Assembly: GCA_945861465.1 (NCBI GenBank)
Contig: CAMAVB010000039.1
Span: 1-42,906 of the forward strand
Direction of reading: 5' to 3'
Origin: Candidatus Kuenenia stuttgartensis
GTDB lineage: Bacteria > Planctomycetota > Planctomycetia > Planctomycetales > Planctomycetaceae
DNA: 42,906 bases
The notes under the pieces are model-generated. The model saw nothing but the letters and a program-made list of their open reading frames with translations, ran no database searches and was not told the origin of the DNA. Shown piece by piece: positions 8,658-16,295 of the stretch (its first letter is position 1; every line of letters begins with the position of its first letter). The translations under genes were made by a program, and so were the position numbers.

Positions 8658-10157
8658 ATGGGAAAGCCCACTGGCTTCAAAGAATACACACGGCAGGTCC
8701 CCACGGATCGTGATCCGTTGTTGCGCATTCTGGACTGGAATGAATTCCACGAACACATGCCCGAGACTGAACTGAAGGTTCAGGGGGCGCGGTGCATGGA
8801 TTGCGGAGTTCCGTTCTGCCATACCGGCGATCTGATGGCGAATATGGCCTCCGGTTGCCCTGTCAATAACCTCATTCCCGAATGGAACGATCTCGTTTAC
8901 CAGGGCCGCTGGCGGGACGCATTGGAAAGACTGCACAAGACGAATAATTTCCCGGAGTTCACCGGTCGTGTCTGTCCGGCCCCCTGCGAAGGTTCCTGTT
9001 GCCTGAGCGTGATCGAACCGGCCGTGACGATCAAGAATATCGAATGTGCGATTATTGATCATGCGTTCGAAATGGGCTGGGTGATTCCTCAGCCGCCGCA
9101 GGTTCGCACGGGACGCAGGGTTGCCGTGGTCGGTTCCGGCCCTGCTGGCCTCGCCGCTGCCGCGCAGCTCAACAGAGCCGGGCATTGGGTCACGGTTTAC
9201 GAACGCGATGACCGAGTGGGCGGATTGCTGATGTACGGCATCCCGAATATGAAGCTCGACAAGCGCGAAGTTGTCGATCGGCGAGTCCGCATCATGGAAC
9301 AGGAAGGCATTACATTCTTTCCCGGCACGACGATCGGCACCGACATCCCGGCTTCACAGCTGCTGGAAGACTTCGACGCCGTGGTTCTCGCTATCGGCTC
9401 AACGCGCCCCCGCGACCTTTCAATCATTGGGCGTGAACTGCATGGAGTCCATTATGCCATGGACTTCCTGCGTCCAAACACACGCAGCCTGCTGGACAGT
9501 CAGCTTGAGAACGGCGAGTTCATCAGCGCGAAGGACAAACATGTCGTCGTGATCGGAGGAGGTGACACAGGCAATGACTGCCTGGGCACTTCCATGCGTC
9601 ATGGATGCAAGTCACTGGTGAACTTTGAAATCGTCGAAAAACCACCACTGCAGCGATCGTCCAACAACCCGTGGCCGCAGTGGCCGCGGGTGTATCGCGT
9701 CGATTACGGCCACGAAGAAGCTGCTGCAAAATTTGGCGACGATCCCCGTGAGTTCTGCATTCAGACGGCGGAGTTTGTGGATGACGGAAACGGAAACGTC
9801 AAAGCTGTGAAAACAATGGAAGTCGATTGGCAAGTCATGACCGAAGGCGGTCCTCCATTCGTTCCGATCCCGGGCACGGAAAAAGTCTACCCCGCAGATC
9901 TGGTCTTCCTGGCGCTGGGCTTCCTTGGACCTGAGCATCCTGTCGCGGAACAGCTCGGCGTCAAAATCAAGGAAGGTCGCGGCGGGATGAGCTGGTACGA
10001 TGCGGAACACGAAAAGTACACGACCGACAACGAGAAAGTTTTCGTCGCCGGCGATTGTCGTCGTGGTCAGAGTCTCGTCGTCTGGGCCATCAACGAAGGC
10101 CGCGGTGCCGCCCGCGAAGTCGATCGCTATCTCATGGGCTCAACCGATCTCCCGTAG
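8658..10157 (+). CDS. gltD: Glutamate synthase (NADPH) small subunit
   Basis: GltD oxidises NADPH and passes electrons via FAD and iron-sulfur clusters to the large subunit GltB, which makes glutamate from glutamine and 2-oxoglutarate. The N-terminus '[10 protein letters not shown]' is the standard GltD start, so ATG 8658 is preferred to the upstream TTG. Cysteine clusters occur at about 46-54 ('[10 protein letters not shown]'), 67, and 106-115 ('[10 protein letters not shown]'). The FAD site is '[15 protein letters not shown]' (about 158-171) and the NADPH site is '[17 protein letters not shown]'. The 499-residue length fits the family. gltB is not in the window, and only 29 bp separate gltD from aceF, so it may be cotranscribed with the pyruvate dehydrogenase genes. 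This is an uncommon neighbourhood. Confidence 0.96.
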   Translation: MGKPTGFKEYTRQVPTDRDPLLRILDWNEFHEHMPETELKVQGARCMDCGVPFCHTGDLMANMASGCPVNNLIPEWNDLVYQGRWRDALERLHKTNNFPEFTGRVCPAPCEGSCCLSVIEPAVTIKNIECAIIDHAFEMGWVIPQPPQVRTGRRVAVVGSGPAGLAAAAQLNRAGHWVTVYERDDRVGGLLMYGIPNMKLDKREVVDRRVRIMEQEGITFFPGTTIGTDIPASQLLEDFDAVVLAIGSTRPRDLSIIGRELHGVHYAMDFLRPNTRSLLDSQLENGEFISAKDKHVVVIGGGDTGNDCLGTSMRHGCKSLVNFEIVEKPPLQRSSNNPWPQWPRVYRVDYGHEEAAAKFGDDPREFCIQTAEFVDDGNGNVKAVKTMEVDWQVMTEGGPPFVPIPGTEKVYPADLVFLALGFLGPEHPVAEQLGVKIKEGRGGMSWYDAEHEKYTTDNEKVFVAGDCRRGQSLVVWAINEGRGAAREVDRYLMGSTDLP

Positions 10158-10172
10158 GATGACCGTCATCCT
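10156..10172 (+). terminator. Hairpin overlapping the gltD stop codon
   Basis: A 7-bp stem (AGGATGA / TCATCCT) with loop CCG starts inside the TAG stop codon of gltD. No T tract follows. A shorter palindrome, GGACATTCCTGTCC, lies about 10 bases further on. It may contribute to termination or mark the edge of an inserted repeat. Confidence 0.35.
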
Positions 10173-10256
10173 GTACGTTGGACATTCCTGTCCGACTCCG
10201 CGATCCTGTTCGACGCGGACAGACTTTCGCTTCTCGGTACACATCCTCATCAAAAC

Positions 10257-10811
10257 CTGGCAACAACCCCGGAATCACCACATTCCAGAGTCATCCAGCC
10301 GGCTCCGGAATTCTGGCTTACGTTCTGGCCAGAACTGACGACTGCTCTCGGCTGGGCTCTCGCCACTGTAGTATTCCCGCTGTTGGTCGCCTGCCATCCA
10401 GCGTACCTCTTTCCGCTTTCAATCAGCATCGTGGTACTTGCAGGATGCGCAATCGGAAGGGTGTATGAGGAACTGCTCAGCAAAAGCAAGCGGATTGGCG
10501 CAGCCTGGATCGGTTTGGCTTGCCTGGGAAACCTGCCTTGTCTTGCAAGCCATTACATGGATGGGTCGCGGCCAGATATGCGAACAGCCGCGCAGTACGT
10601 GGAGAAGCATTGGCAGCCGGGTGACCGGGTAGCGGGATTCTGGATCGACGTGTTCAGCCACTATGCAGAGGACAGCCGTCCCGCTGTTTCATTGCCCGAT
10701 TCAGGCGATGTCGATGTGTTAAATAAACTGGCGGATGGCAAATTGCGGGTTCATCGACAAATGAAGTGCGCAGCAAAGGATCCACGAAATTATTCGGTGA
10801 AGACAAACTGA
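10257..10811 (+). pseudogene. C-terminal fragment of a membrane glycosyltransferase (ArnT/GT39-like)
   Basis: The frame that continues after the gltD stop codes, from about 10257, for a plausible membrane protein end. It has an entry helix near 'EFWLTFWPELTTALGWALA', a hydrophobic segment 'VVFPLLVACHPAYLFPLSIS', then a soluble tail containing 'HYMDGSRPDMRTAAQYVEKH' and 'PGDRVAGFWIDVFSHY'. A hydrophobic end followed by 'R.A..Y.....PGD.V' is typical of the C-terminal region of dolichyl-phosphate-mannose-type glycosyltransferases. There is no N-terminal catalytic domain and no good start codon, so it is called a remnant. The last 20 codons run into the dispersed repeat at 10748, which may have replaced the original end. 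Confidence 0.5.
10748..10773 (+). repeat. Dispersed repeat copy 2
   Basis: About 24 of 26 bases match the reverse complement of the repeat at 11037-11070. It lies inside the 3' end of the glycosyltransferase remnant. The second copy lies about 280 bp away in the opposite orientation, so together they form inverted arms flanking the patterned region 10774-11036. Confidence 0.6.
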
Positions 10812-10862
10812 GGACAGATCGCGACGTCAACGACTTTGAAAGCGTCGATGGAAAACAGATCT

Positions 10863-11029
10863 GAACCGCGAATGGACCCGAATGAACGCGAATAAGGTCA
10901 AAAAAACAGCAAAATAAGTTGTTCTTGTGCCATGACTTCAGGGCCCGGGCCGGTTCAAGAGCCATTCGAAATGATCCTACACTTTATCACTGCGCCTATT
11001 CGCGTGGATTCGCGTCCATTCGCGGTTTA
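10863..11029. repeat. Inverted pair of CGCGAAT-rich degenerate repeats
   Basis: The left arm (10863-10897) contains GAACCGCGAATGGAC and ACGCGAATAAGG. The right arm (10995-11029) is nearly its reverse complement (CCTATTCGCG ... CATTCGCGGTTT). Each arm repeats a unit like CGCGAATGNA two or three times. The loop between the arms is about 100 bp, without any gene. Transcribed RNA could fold into a long imperfect hairpin. Confidence 0.6.
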
Positions 11030-11036
11030 AACACAA

Positions 11037-11070
11037 GTCCTCCTCCGCGCACTTCATTTGTCGTTGAACC
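11037..11070 (-). repeat. Dispersed repeat copy 3, abutting the fkbM-like stop codon
   Basis: This copy matches copy 1 (484-517) at about 29 of 34 bases, in the same orientation, and copy 2 in inverted orientation. It starts on the base immediately after the stop codon of the methyltransferase gene (stop at 11073-11071), which suggests insertion at, or trimming to, the end of the reading frame. Confidence 0.6.
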
Positions 11071-11961
11071 CTACTTCGGGGTGGCATCCGTATAAACAGA
11101 TGAAAACCCGACCAGTTGATCTGGAAAGTATGCGCATACGAGCTCTTTATACCTGTGGTGGAACATGTTCTGAGCCATTGCCTCGTATCGACCACGAGTC
11201 TTATGAACGTCGATATATTTTCTCCCATCAACGACATACACGATGGGAAAAAGTTCAGTGACAAGATCCAAAAAATCAGGAAGCGTTGTGCGCTGCTGCA
11301 CATCGAGGCACCAGGCAACGAATTCCATTTCAACGACAGGCTTGTACATTGCCAGAGTCTTGCGAGCGCCGTTCAGAACTCGCATCTCGTAGCCCTCCAC
11401 ATCAATCTTCATGAAATTGAGGCTGTGTAACTTCAATTCTGCCAGCATATCGTCAAGTCGACGAACTGTGATAGGAGACGTCTCTCTGTCATCACGACTT
11501 GTTCTATCAAGCACAAACGCCATAGATCGATTTGTGTCTGAGTAACAGATCTCTGCGTTCTTGTTCTCGTCACCCAGAGCGCAATGATGAATTGTAATAT
11601 TGTCGCGAACGTTGACTTCAACGTTTCGCCTGAGAAGAGCGAATGTCTTTCCCAAAGGTTCGAAGGCGTGAACGTGAGAACCGAGCTCGCTGAAGAGCAG
11701 TGTAGTACACCCTATGTTCGCACCAATATCGAGTACGGTATCTGTGCGCTGGATAAGGGTTGAAAAGAGGCGCGTCATTCGCGGTTCAAATGAATTTCGT
11801 CCGGCCAGTGTTTTTAGCGAGTTCTTGATTCGATCCTTCAGACCTGGGCCATTCCACCGAAGATATTCATCGTCAGTGGCGATTGAGCAACGCTTTGAGC
11901 CGATCCTTAGTTGAATTAGTCCGGGCTCATGAGTGTTGGGAGTCATTTGGCGTGGTTTCAA
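11071..11961 (-). CDS. FkbM-family SAM-dependent methyltransferase
   Basis: This is predicted to O-methylate a sugar or polyketide-like hydroxyl with S-adenosylmethionine. The SAM loop 'VLDIGANIGCTTLLFSELG' is at about residues 76-94, followed by the acidic strand end 'VHAFEPLGKTF'. The FkbM signature 'NFMKIDVEGYEMRVLNGA' lies near residue 185. At 296 residues it is a full-length member. It is transcribed away from the GT2 gene at 12309, with a 347-bp divergent gap between them. In a polysaccharide region such enzymes usually decorate the glycan, but the substrate cannot be read from sequence. No ribosome-binding site was obvious. Confidence 0.88.
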   Translation of the reverse strand: MKPRQMTPNTHEPGLIQLRIGSKRCSIATDDEYLRWNGPGLKDRIKNSLKTLAGRNSFEPRMTRLFSTLIQRTDTVLDIGANIGCTTLLFSELGSHVHAFEPLGKTFALLRRNVEVNVRDNITIHHCALGDENKNAEICYSDTNRSMAFVLDRTSRDDRETSPITVRRLDDMLAELKLHSLNFMKIDVEGYEMRVLNGARKTLAMYKPVVEMEFVAWCLDVQQRTTLPDFLDLVTELFPIVYVVDGRKYIDVHKTRGRYEAMAQNMFHHRYKELVCAYFPDQLVGFSSVYTDATPK

Positions 11962-12066
11962 GATGAGAAATTGATGTGTGGGATTTCACTACTGCTGCGG
12001 CGTGCCGGTCAAGACCGACGCAGCCTGTGCTCGTCAATGCAGCCGTCGCACTGGGTCGAGAATCTG

Positions 12067-12336
12067 TCACACTCTGTTTACGATGAATTTAACTTTGTGG
12101 TGCAGCGACGGATCATCGAAAAGTACAACCACTTCTTTCATCGCCGTTGGATATACCCCTGAAATTCTGAAATATATCCGCAGTGTCTTTACGGGATTCT
12201 CGTGTCCGTGCCTGGACCTGAAGAGTTTTTGAGGAGAATAATGCTGTTCCATCCGAAACAGGAAGTCATGGTCAACCGTCACATGATACCGGTACTCAAA
12301 GAGATACGATGTCCTTAAAACCAGAGATTGCTGCAT
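12067..12336 (-). pseudogene. Possible remnant of a GT2 glycosyltransferase (antisense to the GT2 start)
   Basis: The - strand frame reads 'SLVLRTSYLFEYRYHVTVDHDFLFRME' near its start. This resembles the acceptor region of GT2 enzymes, where 'H.....R......Y....DYDF..R' is common. The rest ('GVYPTAMKEVVVLFDDPS') has no clear match. There is no nucleotide-binding N-terminus, and the frame overlaps the first codons of the intact GT2 gene on the other strand. It could be a decayed gene tail or chance. The surrounding gap 11962-12308 holds nothing else that I can support, and no clear divergent promoters. Confidence 0.3.
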
Positions 12337-13337
12337 CTGTCTTGACGCAGAACACGAATCCGCAGATCAGCGTCATCATTCCGACGTTTAATCGCGCCGA
12401 GATCCTTGGAAGGACACTTGAGTCTTTGCTGCGACAATCTCTTTCCTGTGATCGGTTTGAGGTCGTTGTGGTCGATGATGGATCCGAAGATGACACGGCT
12501 CGAGTTGTTGAGGATTTCTGCTGCGAGGATGGTCCTCAAATCCGATACTATTTCCAGGATCAGCAGTTTAAGGGTGCCGCAAGTAATCTCGGAATACAAA
12601 AGAGCCGTGCTCCGCTGATCCTGATGCTTGATTCGGACATTGTCGCGAGCTCCTGTTTGGTAGAGAAGCATTTGCAACTTCACCAACAGCATCTCGAACT
12701 CGAGTTGTTGGTCATGGGAGGCGTGGTGACCCGTGATTCGGAGATCGATCTCCTGAATCCCTCTGCGTCAATGACGGGTGATGACAGATGGGGCCCGACC
12801 GCATGGTTGACTACGGCAAACCTCTCCATGAAGCGACAGTTCCTCGAGCGAGCAGGTCCATTCATTACCGGCCTGCCATGTCTTGAAGACACCGAAATGG
12901 CTTTTCGGCTGGCGGCCCAGGGCATGCGCCTGCTGTTCTGTCCGTCTGCTTACGGAATCCATCAGGTCCCTCTGGAAACCATCGACCAGGTCGTGGCCAG
13001 CGGACAGAAGTATGGATCCACATTGGCAGAATGGCTTGACGAGTTACCGCATTTGAAAGGCAACATGCGATACCTTGGCGCAGGTTTTAGCGGCGGCTGG
13101 TCACATTTGCAGTCTTCACCGCGAAACTTCGTAAAAAACGCGGTGAGAAGGTGGTTGATTAACCGCTATACGATCGGTGTCGTCGATCGAATCGCGCGCT
13201 GGCTGGAACGAAGAGGAAGACCATCTGGTGCACTCATTCGCTGCTGCGGCGAATTATGGTCGTTTCACTATCGCTCAACATTCTGGCGAAGGCGAAAAAA
13301 CGCGGACAACCGCGCTAGGATCCACTCGGACTCGTGA
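12309..13337 (+). CDS. Glycosyltransferase family 2
   Basis: The enzyme has a GT-A fold and transfers a sugar from a nucleotide donor onto a growing glycan on the cytoplasmic side. Key elements are the N-terminal strand 'ISVIIPTFNRAEILGRTLES' (about residue 20), the donor-site 'VVVVDDGSEDDT' (about 53-63), the metal-binding 'LMLDSDIVA' (DSD about 108-110) and the later 'GPFITGLPCLEDTEMAFRL' acceptor/acidic motif. No transmembrane segment is evident. It is one of only two + strand genes in the polysaccharide region. It is convergent with the TuaH-like gene, and the two ends are separated by a MITE-like palindromic element. Confidence 0.92.
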   Translation: MSLKPEIAASVLTQNTNPQISVIIPTFNRAEILGRTLESLLRQSLSCDRFEVVVVDDGSEDDTARVVEDFCCEDGPQIRYYFQDQQFKGAASNLGIQKSRAPLILMLDSDIVASSCLVEKHLQLHQQHLELELLVMGGVVTRDSEIDLLNPSASMTGDDRWGPTAWLTTANLSMKRQFLERAGPFITGLPCLEDTEMAFRLAAQGMRLLFCPSAYGIHQVPLETIDQVVASGQKYGSTLAEWLDELPHLKGNMRYLGAGFSGGWSHLQSSPRNFVKNAVRRWLINRYTIGVVDRIARWLERRGRPSGALIRCCGELWSFHYRSTFWRRRKNADNRARIHSDS

Positions 13338-13349
13338 CTCGACAGAAGC

Positions 13350-13495
13350 ACTAGTGCCCCGTCAAGGCTTGATTTTGTGGTAGGCCGGACCAAGCGCAGC
13401 GCAGTTCCGGCAATTGGCCGACCTGCCGGAACGGCGCTCCGCTTGGTCCGGCCTACAAATTCAACCCCAATTCGTTGGCTTGACAAAGTACTAGT
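13350..13495. mobile_element. MITE-like palindromic element, about 146 bp
   Basis: Both ends read ACTAGT (13350-13355 and 13490-13495), followed inward by related GTCAAG-containing ends. The centre is a long imperfect hairpin (13380-13456) whose arms begin GTAGGCCGGACCAAGCG and end with its exact complement. There is no reading frame inside. CTAG at both borders could be a 4-bp target duplication, as made by IS5-type transposases. The right CTAG supplies the TAG stop of the - strand gene ending at 13491. The hairpin could also work as a two-way terminator between the convergent genes. Confidence 0.6.
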
Positions 13496-14609
13496 CGCCC
13501 AGAATTTTCAGGAATTCCATGGCTTTGGCGGACCAACTTTCCTGTTTCAGACGCTGTCGTGCCGTCCGCTGTGAGTCCGGCAGTCCGGACTCCAGTGCCA
13601 GAAGCACCTGCTTCACAAACTGCTCCTTGTGTTCGGCGACAAACAGAGAATCACGCCATTCTAATGTCGCCGGGATCGAAGTCACGACCACGGGTTTTCC
13701 CGTCGCCATGTATTCCGTGAGCTTCACCGGTTGCATGAAACGGGTCAATTCGTTGCGGCAATAGGGCATAATCAGAACATCCGCTGATTTTCCGACGGAA
13801 GGCAGATTCACGTAATCGACTGCGGGATGGTGAATCACATGTGGTAGGCTCAGCAGGCCCGGGGGCGGCATCTGCTGTGGACCCAGCAACAGGATCGTGC
13901 CCGCGTTGAGGTTTTCACTCAAATGCTGCACGATTTGCTGGTCGATTCGCCGATCAACCAATCCCCAGAATACAATCAGCGGTCTTTCGTACTCGGGAAG
14001 CTGAAAATCCGTGGGTCGCTGCCAAAGATCGAGATCGACGCCATGTTTTAACAGCGTCGATTCGCGGCCGAAGTGCTGAAGTCGATCCTGAAGTTCCTGG
14101 CTAGTGACGATGATCCGATCTGCGCGCTGGATGAAATTCGACTCCATCTCCGCAAGTGCCGTGCGATCGCTGCCTGGCCATTCCGCGATGTGGTCAACAC
14201 AGTAATATATCCAGCGCCTCGCGGGCAACCGATCCACCAGTTCCAAAGGAAGTGGCACCTTCGAGACGATGATCGGCGGCGTCGATAAGCTGTTGATGTG
14301 TTTTCTGATCTGCGCACTGACAACAATCGAATTCACGCGCCGTTCCACGGGAAAGTGAAATGAAGGCCACATCAACGGGGACAGGATTGTTGGAGCAAGC
14401 TCGCAGGATACCTGGTGCCGATCGCCACACCACTGTTTCAGCTTCCCGAGTCCTCGCCGAATCGTATAGCGGTCAATTCGAGGTCGGCGAGTGCCGATGG
14501 TGTTGACCCATGTGATGTCGTGCCCTTGCCTGAGGAGTTCAGAGGTAATGCGTTGGCACCCTGAGTTATGACGCCCCCAGTCCTCGCCGAATATCAGGAT
14601 TGGAATCAT
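13491..14609 (-). CDS. TuaH/GT4-like glycosyltransferase (copy 1)
   Basis: This is a GT-B type glycosyltransferase of about 372 residues. N-terminal features are 'ILIFGEDWGRHNSGCQRIT' and 'WVNTIGTRRPRIDRYTIRR'. The middle contains 'RRWIYYCVDHIAEWPG'. The C-terminal donor half contains 'VFWGLVDRRIDQQ', 'GTILLLGPQ' and 'ADVLIMPYCRNELTRFMQPVKL'. The start at 14609 is preferred over 14648 because it gives an ATGA overlap with the upstream ligase-like gene, so the two are probably translationally coupled. It is clearly paralogous to the gene at 28724-29971, sharing these motifs in order. The last codon lies in the ACTAGT end of the MITE-like element. Substrate unknown. Confidence 0.88.
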   Translation of the reverse strand: MIPILIFGEDWGRHNSGCQRITSELLRQGHDITWVNTIGTRRPRIDRYTIRRGLGKLKQWCGDRHQVSCELAPTILSPLMWPSFHFPVERRVNSIVVSAQIRKHINSLSTPPIIVSKVPLPLELVDRLPARRWIYYCVDHIAEWPGSDRTALAEMESNFIQRADRIIVTSQELQDRLQHFGRESTLLKHGVDLDLWQRPTDFQLPEYERPLIVFWGLVDRRIDQQIVQHLSENLNAGTILLLGPQQMPPPGLLSLPHVIHHPAVDYVNLPSVGKSADVLIMPYCRNELTRFMQPVKLTEYMATGKPVVVTSIPATLEWRDSLFVAEHKEQFVKQVLLALESGLPDSQRTARQRLKQESWSAKAMEFLKILGD

Positions 14610-16066
14610 CCTCGATGCCACCCGGCGGGTTCGAGCTGTTGTGGCCACGACCGCGACAATTCCTGCCCGGAAAAAGTATCGTGGGCAATCTTCGATGCCG
14701 CTACCGGGCTACACACGAATCGGTGTTTGCCGCTTCGCAGTTCCTGAAATGATTCGCCCTGCTGCACGATGACCGTGACCGTCTTTCCAAGATGACTCTG
14801 TAACACTTCGTTCGCTATGGCCTGCGAGACAACACCCGACTGGGGCACACATAAGACATGGATGCTTTCCGGGTTTGGCTGGTAGAGGCTGAAAAGTGTG
14901 GCTCCGGTAGTCTCCATCAGAGATTCAATGATCGGACGAGTTGCAACCAACTCGCCGAGCTCACTGAGCAGAAGATCACTGGTGCGGCCTTCGGGTAACG
15001 GACAGATCGCAGGCTGCGAAGTCAGAGATGACACGTCACCGTGCAACGCTCGAGCCACATCTCCGGTGGCATATCGAATGAAGGGCATACGCGGGGTGAA
15101 GAAGTGTGTCACGACGACCTCCCCCAACTCTCCCGGTTCGGCTCGACGCCCTCCTCTTAAGATCTCGATCGCCATCGGTTCAGGATTGAGTCGCAGGACT
15201 TTGTCAGAATCTTCATGTGCGATCAGCCCCGCATCCTGGGAGCCATACTCCTGAAAGACTGGTGCTTGCATGATCTCTTCGAGATAAGTTCGCTGGTGGT
15301 CGAACAATACTTCGCCGCAGGTCAGGATGATGTCTGCAATGCCCTCGATTCGTCGTGATCGAGCTTCCATAAAACGAGCGATGCGCATGAGCCAACTCGG
15401 ATAGGCAATGATCGCCTGGGGCCGGAACCGGTCGATGACTTTCAGCAGGCGTTCAAGACTCGCATCGGTCCAGGGCCTTGGATCAACGACTGGATCCGCA
15501 ACAACAGTATCTCTCAGTTTGCGTATTCCCCGACGGAACCGTCCTGCAACGCTGCGAGGCTCACGTGGCCAAATATGAAGAACTCGATCACCGGGGTGAA
15601 TTCCGAGTTTGGCCAGGCCGCGCATTCTAGTGGCCCGATCCCACGATTGCCGCTGTCGACCCCAGTAAAACGTAAGGTTGTCGTCGGTTGTCCCACCCGA
15701 TTTGTGAACCAATTCTTTTCCCGGGCCGAGCCAACGCATTTGTTCACGATGACAAACGACCTCCCCGCGAGTCAAGACGGGAATGGAGTCCAGGTCATCC
15801 CATGTGAAGACGTCGGGATCGATGCGTTTCAGTCTTGACTGCCAGAAGGGGATCTCGGATCTGGCGTGTCGCAGCAGATCCCTCGCGGCTGCCAGTCGTG
15901 TTTCTGATATGTCGCTGCCGATCGGATGCAGCCGGTCAAGAAGTTGGAACGTATCGCGCCCAAGCAGGCGTTCGTGGAGACGCAGTAACTGGCACCGAAT
16001 TCGAGCGGCGGTGGATCTGGGCAGATATTCCATTGATTGTTCCGGACAGAATTCGATGATCTTCAT
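14606..16066 (-). CDS. PaaK/CapK-like adenylate-forming enzyme
   Basis: This belongs to the phenylacetate-CoA ligase superfamily, whose members activate carboxylic acids as acyl-adenylates. Polysaccharide-cluster members are often called CapK. The glycine-rich ATP loop reads 'VHKSGGTTDDNLTFYWG', and later motifs are 'IILTCGEVLFDHQR', 'QEYGSQDAGLIAHE' and 'MPFIRYATGDVARALHG'. I chose ATG 16066 ('MKIIEFCPEQSMEYLP'); the frame is open to 16279, but that extension has no family character. Length is then 486 residues. It shares an ATGA overlap with the downstream TuaH-like gene and follows the TPR gene after 229 bp. In this setting it may supply an acyl group for glycan decoration; the acid is unknown. 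Confidence 0.85.
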   Translation of the reverse strand: MKIIEFCPEQSMEYLPRSTAARIRCQLLRLHERLLGRDTFQLLDRLHPIGSDISETRLAAARDLLRHARSEIPFWQSRLKRIDPDVFTWDDLDSIPVLTRGEVVCHREQMRWLGPGKELVHKSGGTTDDNLTFYWGRQRQSWDRATRMRGLAKLGIHPGDRVLHIWPREPRSVAGRFRRGIRKLRDTVVADPVVDPRPWTDASLERLLKVIDRFRPQAIIAYPSWLMRIARFMEARSRRIEGIADIILTCGEVLFDHQRTYLEEIMQAPVFQEYGSQDAGLIAHEDSDKVLRLNPEPMAIEILRGGRRAEPGELGEVVVTHFFTPRMPFIRYATGDVARALHGDVSSLTSQPAICPLPEGRTSDLLLSELGELVATRPIIESLMETTGATLFSLYQPNPESIHVLCVPQSGVVSQAIANEVLQSHLGKTVTVIVQQGESFQELRSGKHRFVCSPVAASKIAHDTFSGQELSRSWPQQLEPAGWHRG

Positions 16067-16295
16067 ATGTTCGCAAAGACAACTGTGGGCTGCAATGCCA
16101 AACACTGGACTCGGAACAGGCACGAAATAAACTCCCGTGAGCGGCACAGCGCCAGCCGGTGCCGAATACCGGCGACCAGCGTGCTGTTGATTTAAGTTCG
16201 TAGTTCCGCCTTGAGGCGTTTTTTGGGCAGGAACCGCCAGCGAATTCCGGGTGAAGCACGCATCATGTGTCTGACGCAAGTCTCGAACCTGACGA

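Noticed and set aside
14610-14648. Longer start for the first TuaH-like gene
   Set aside because: The ATGA overlap at 14609 and the conserved N-terminal block favour the shorter form.
16067-16279. 71-codon 5' extension of the PaaK/CapK-like frame
   Set aside because: The extension lacks family character and reads like repeat DNA; the N-terminus MKIIEF fits better.
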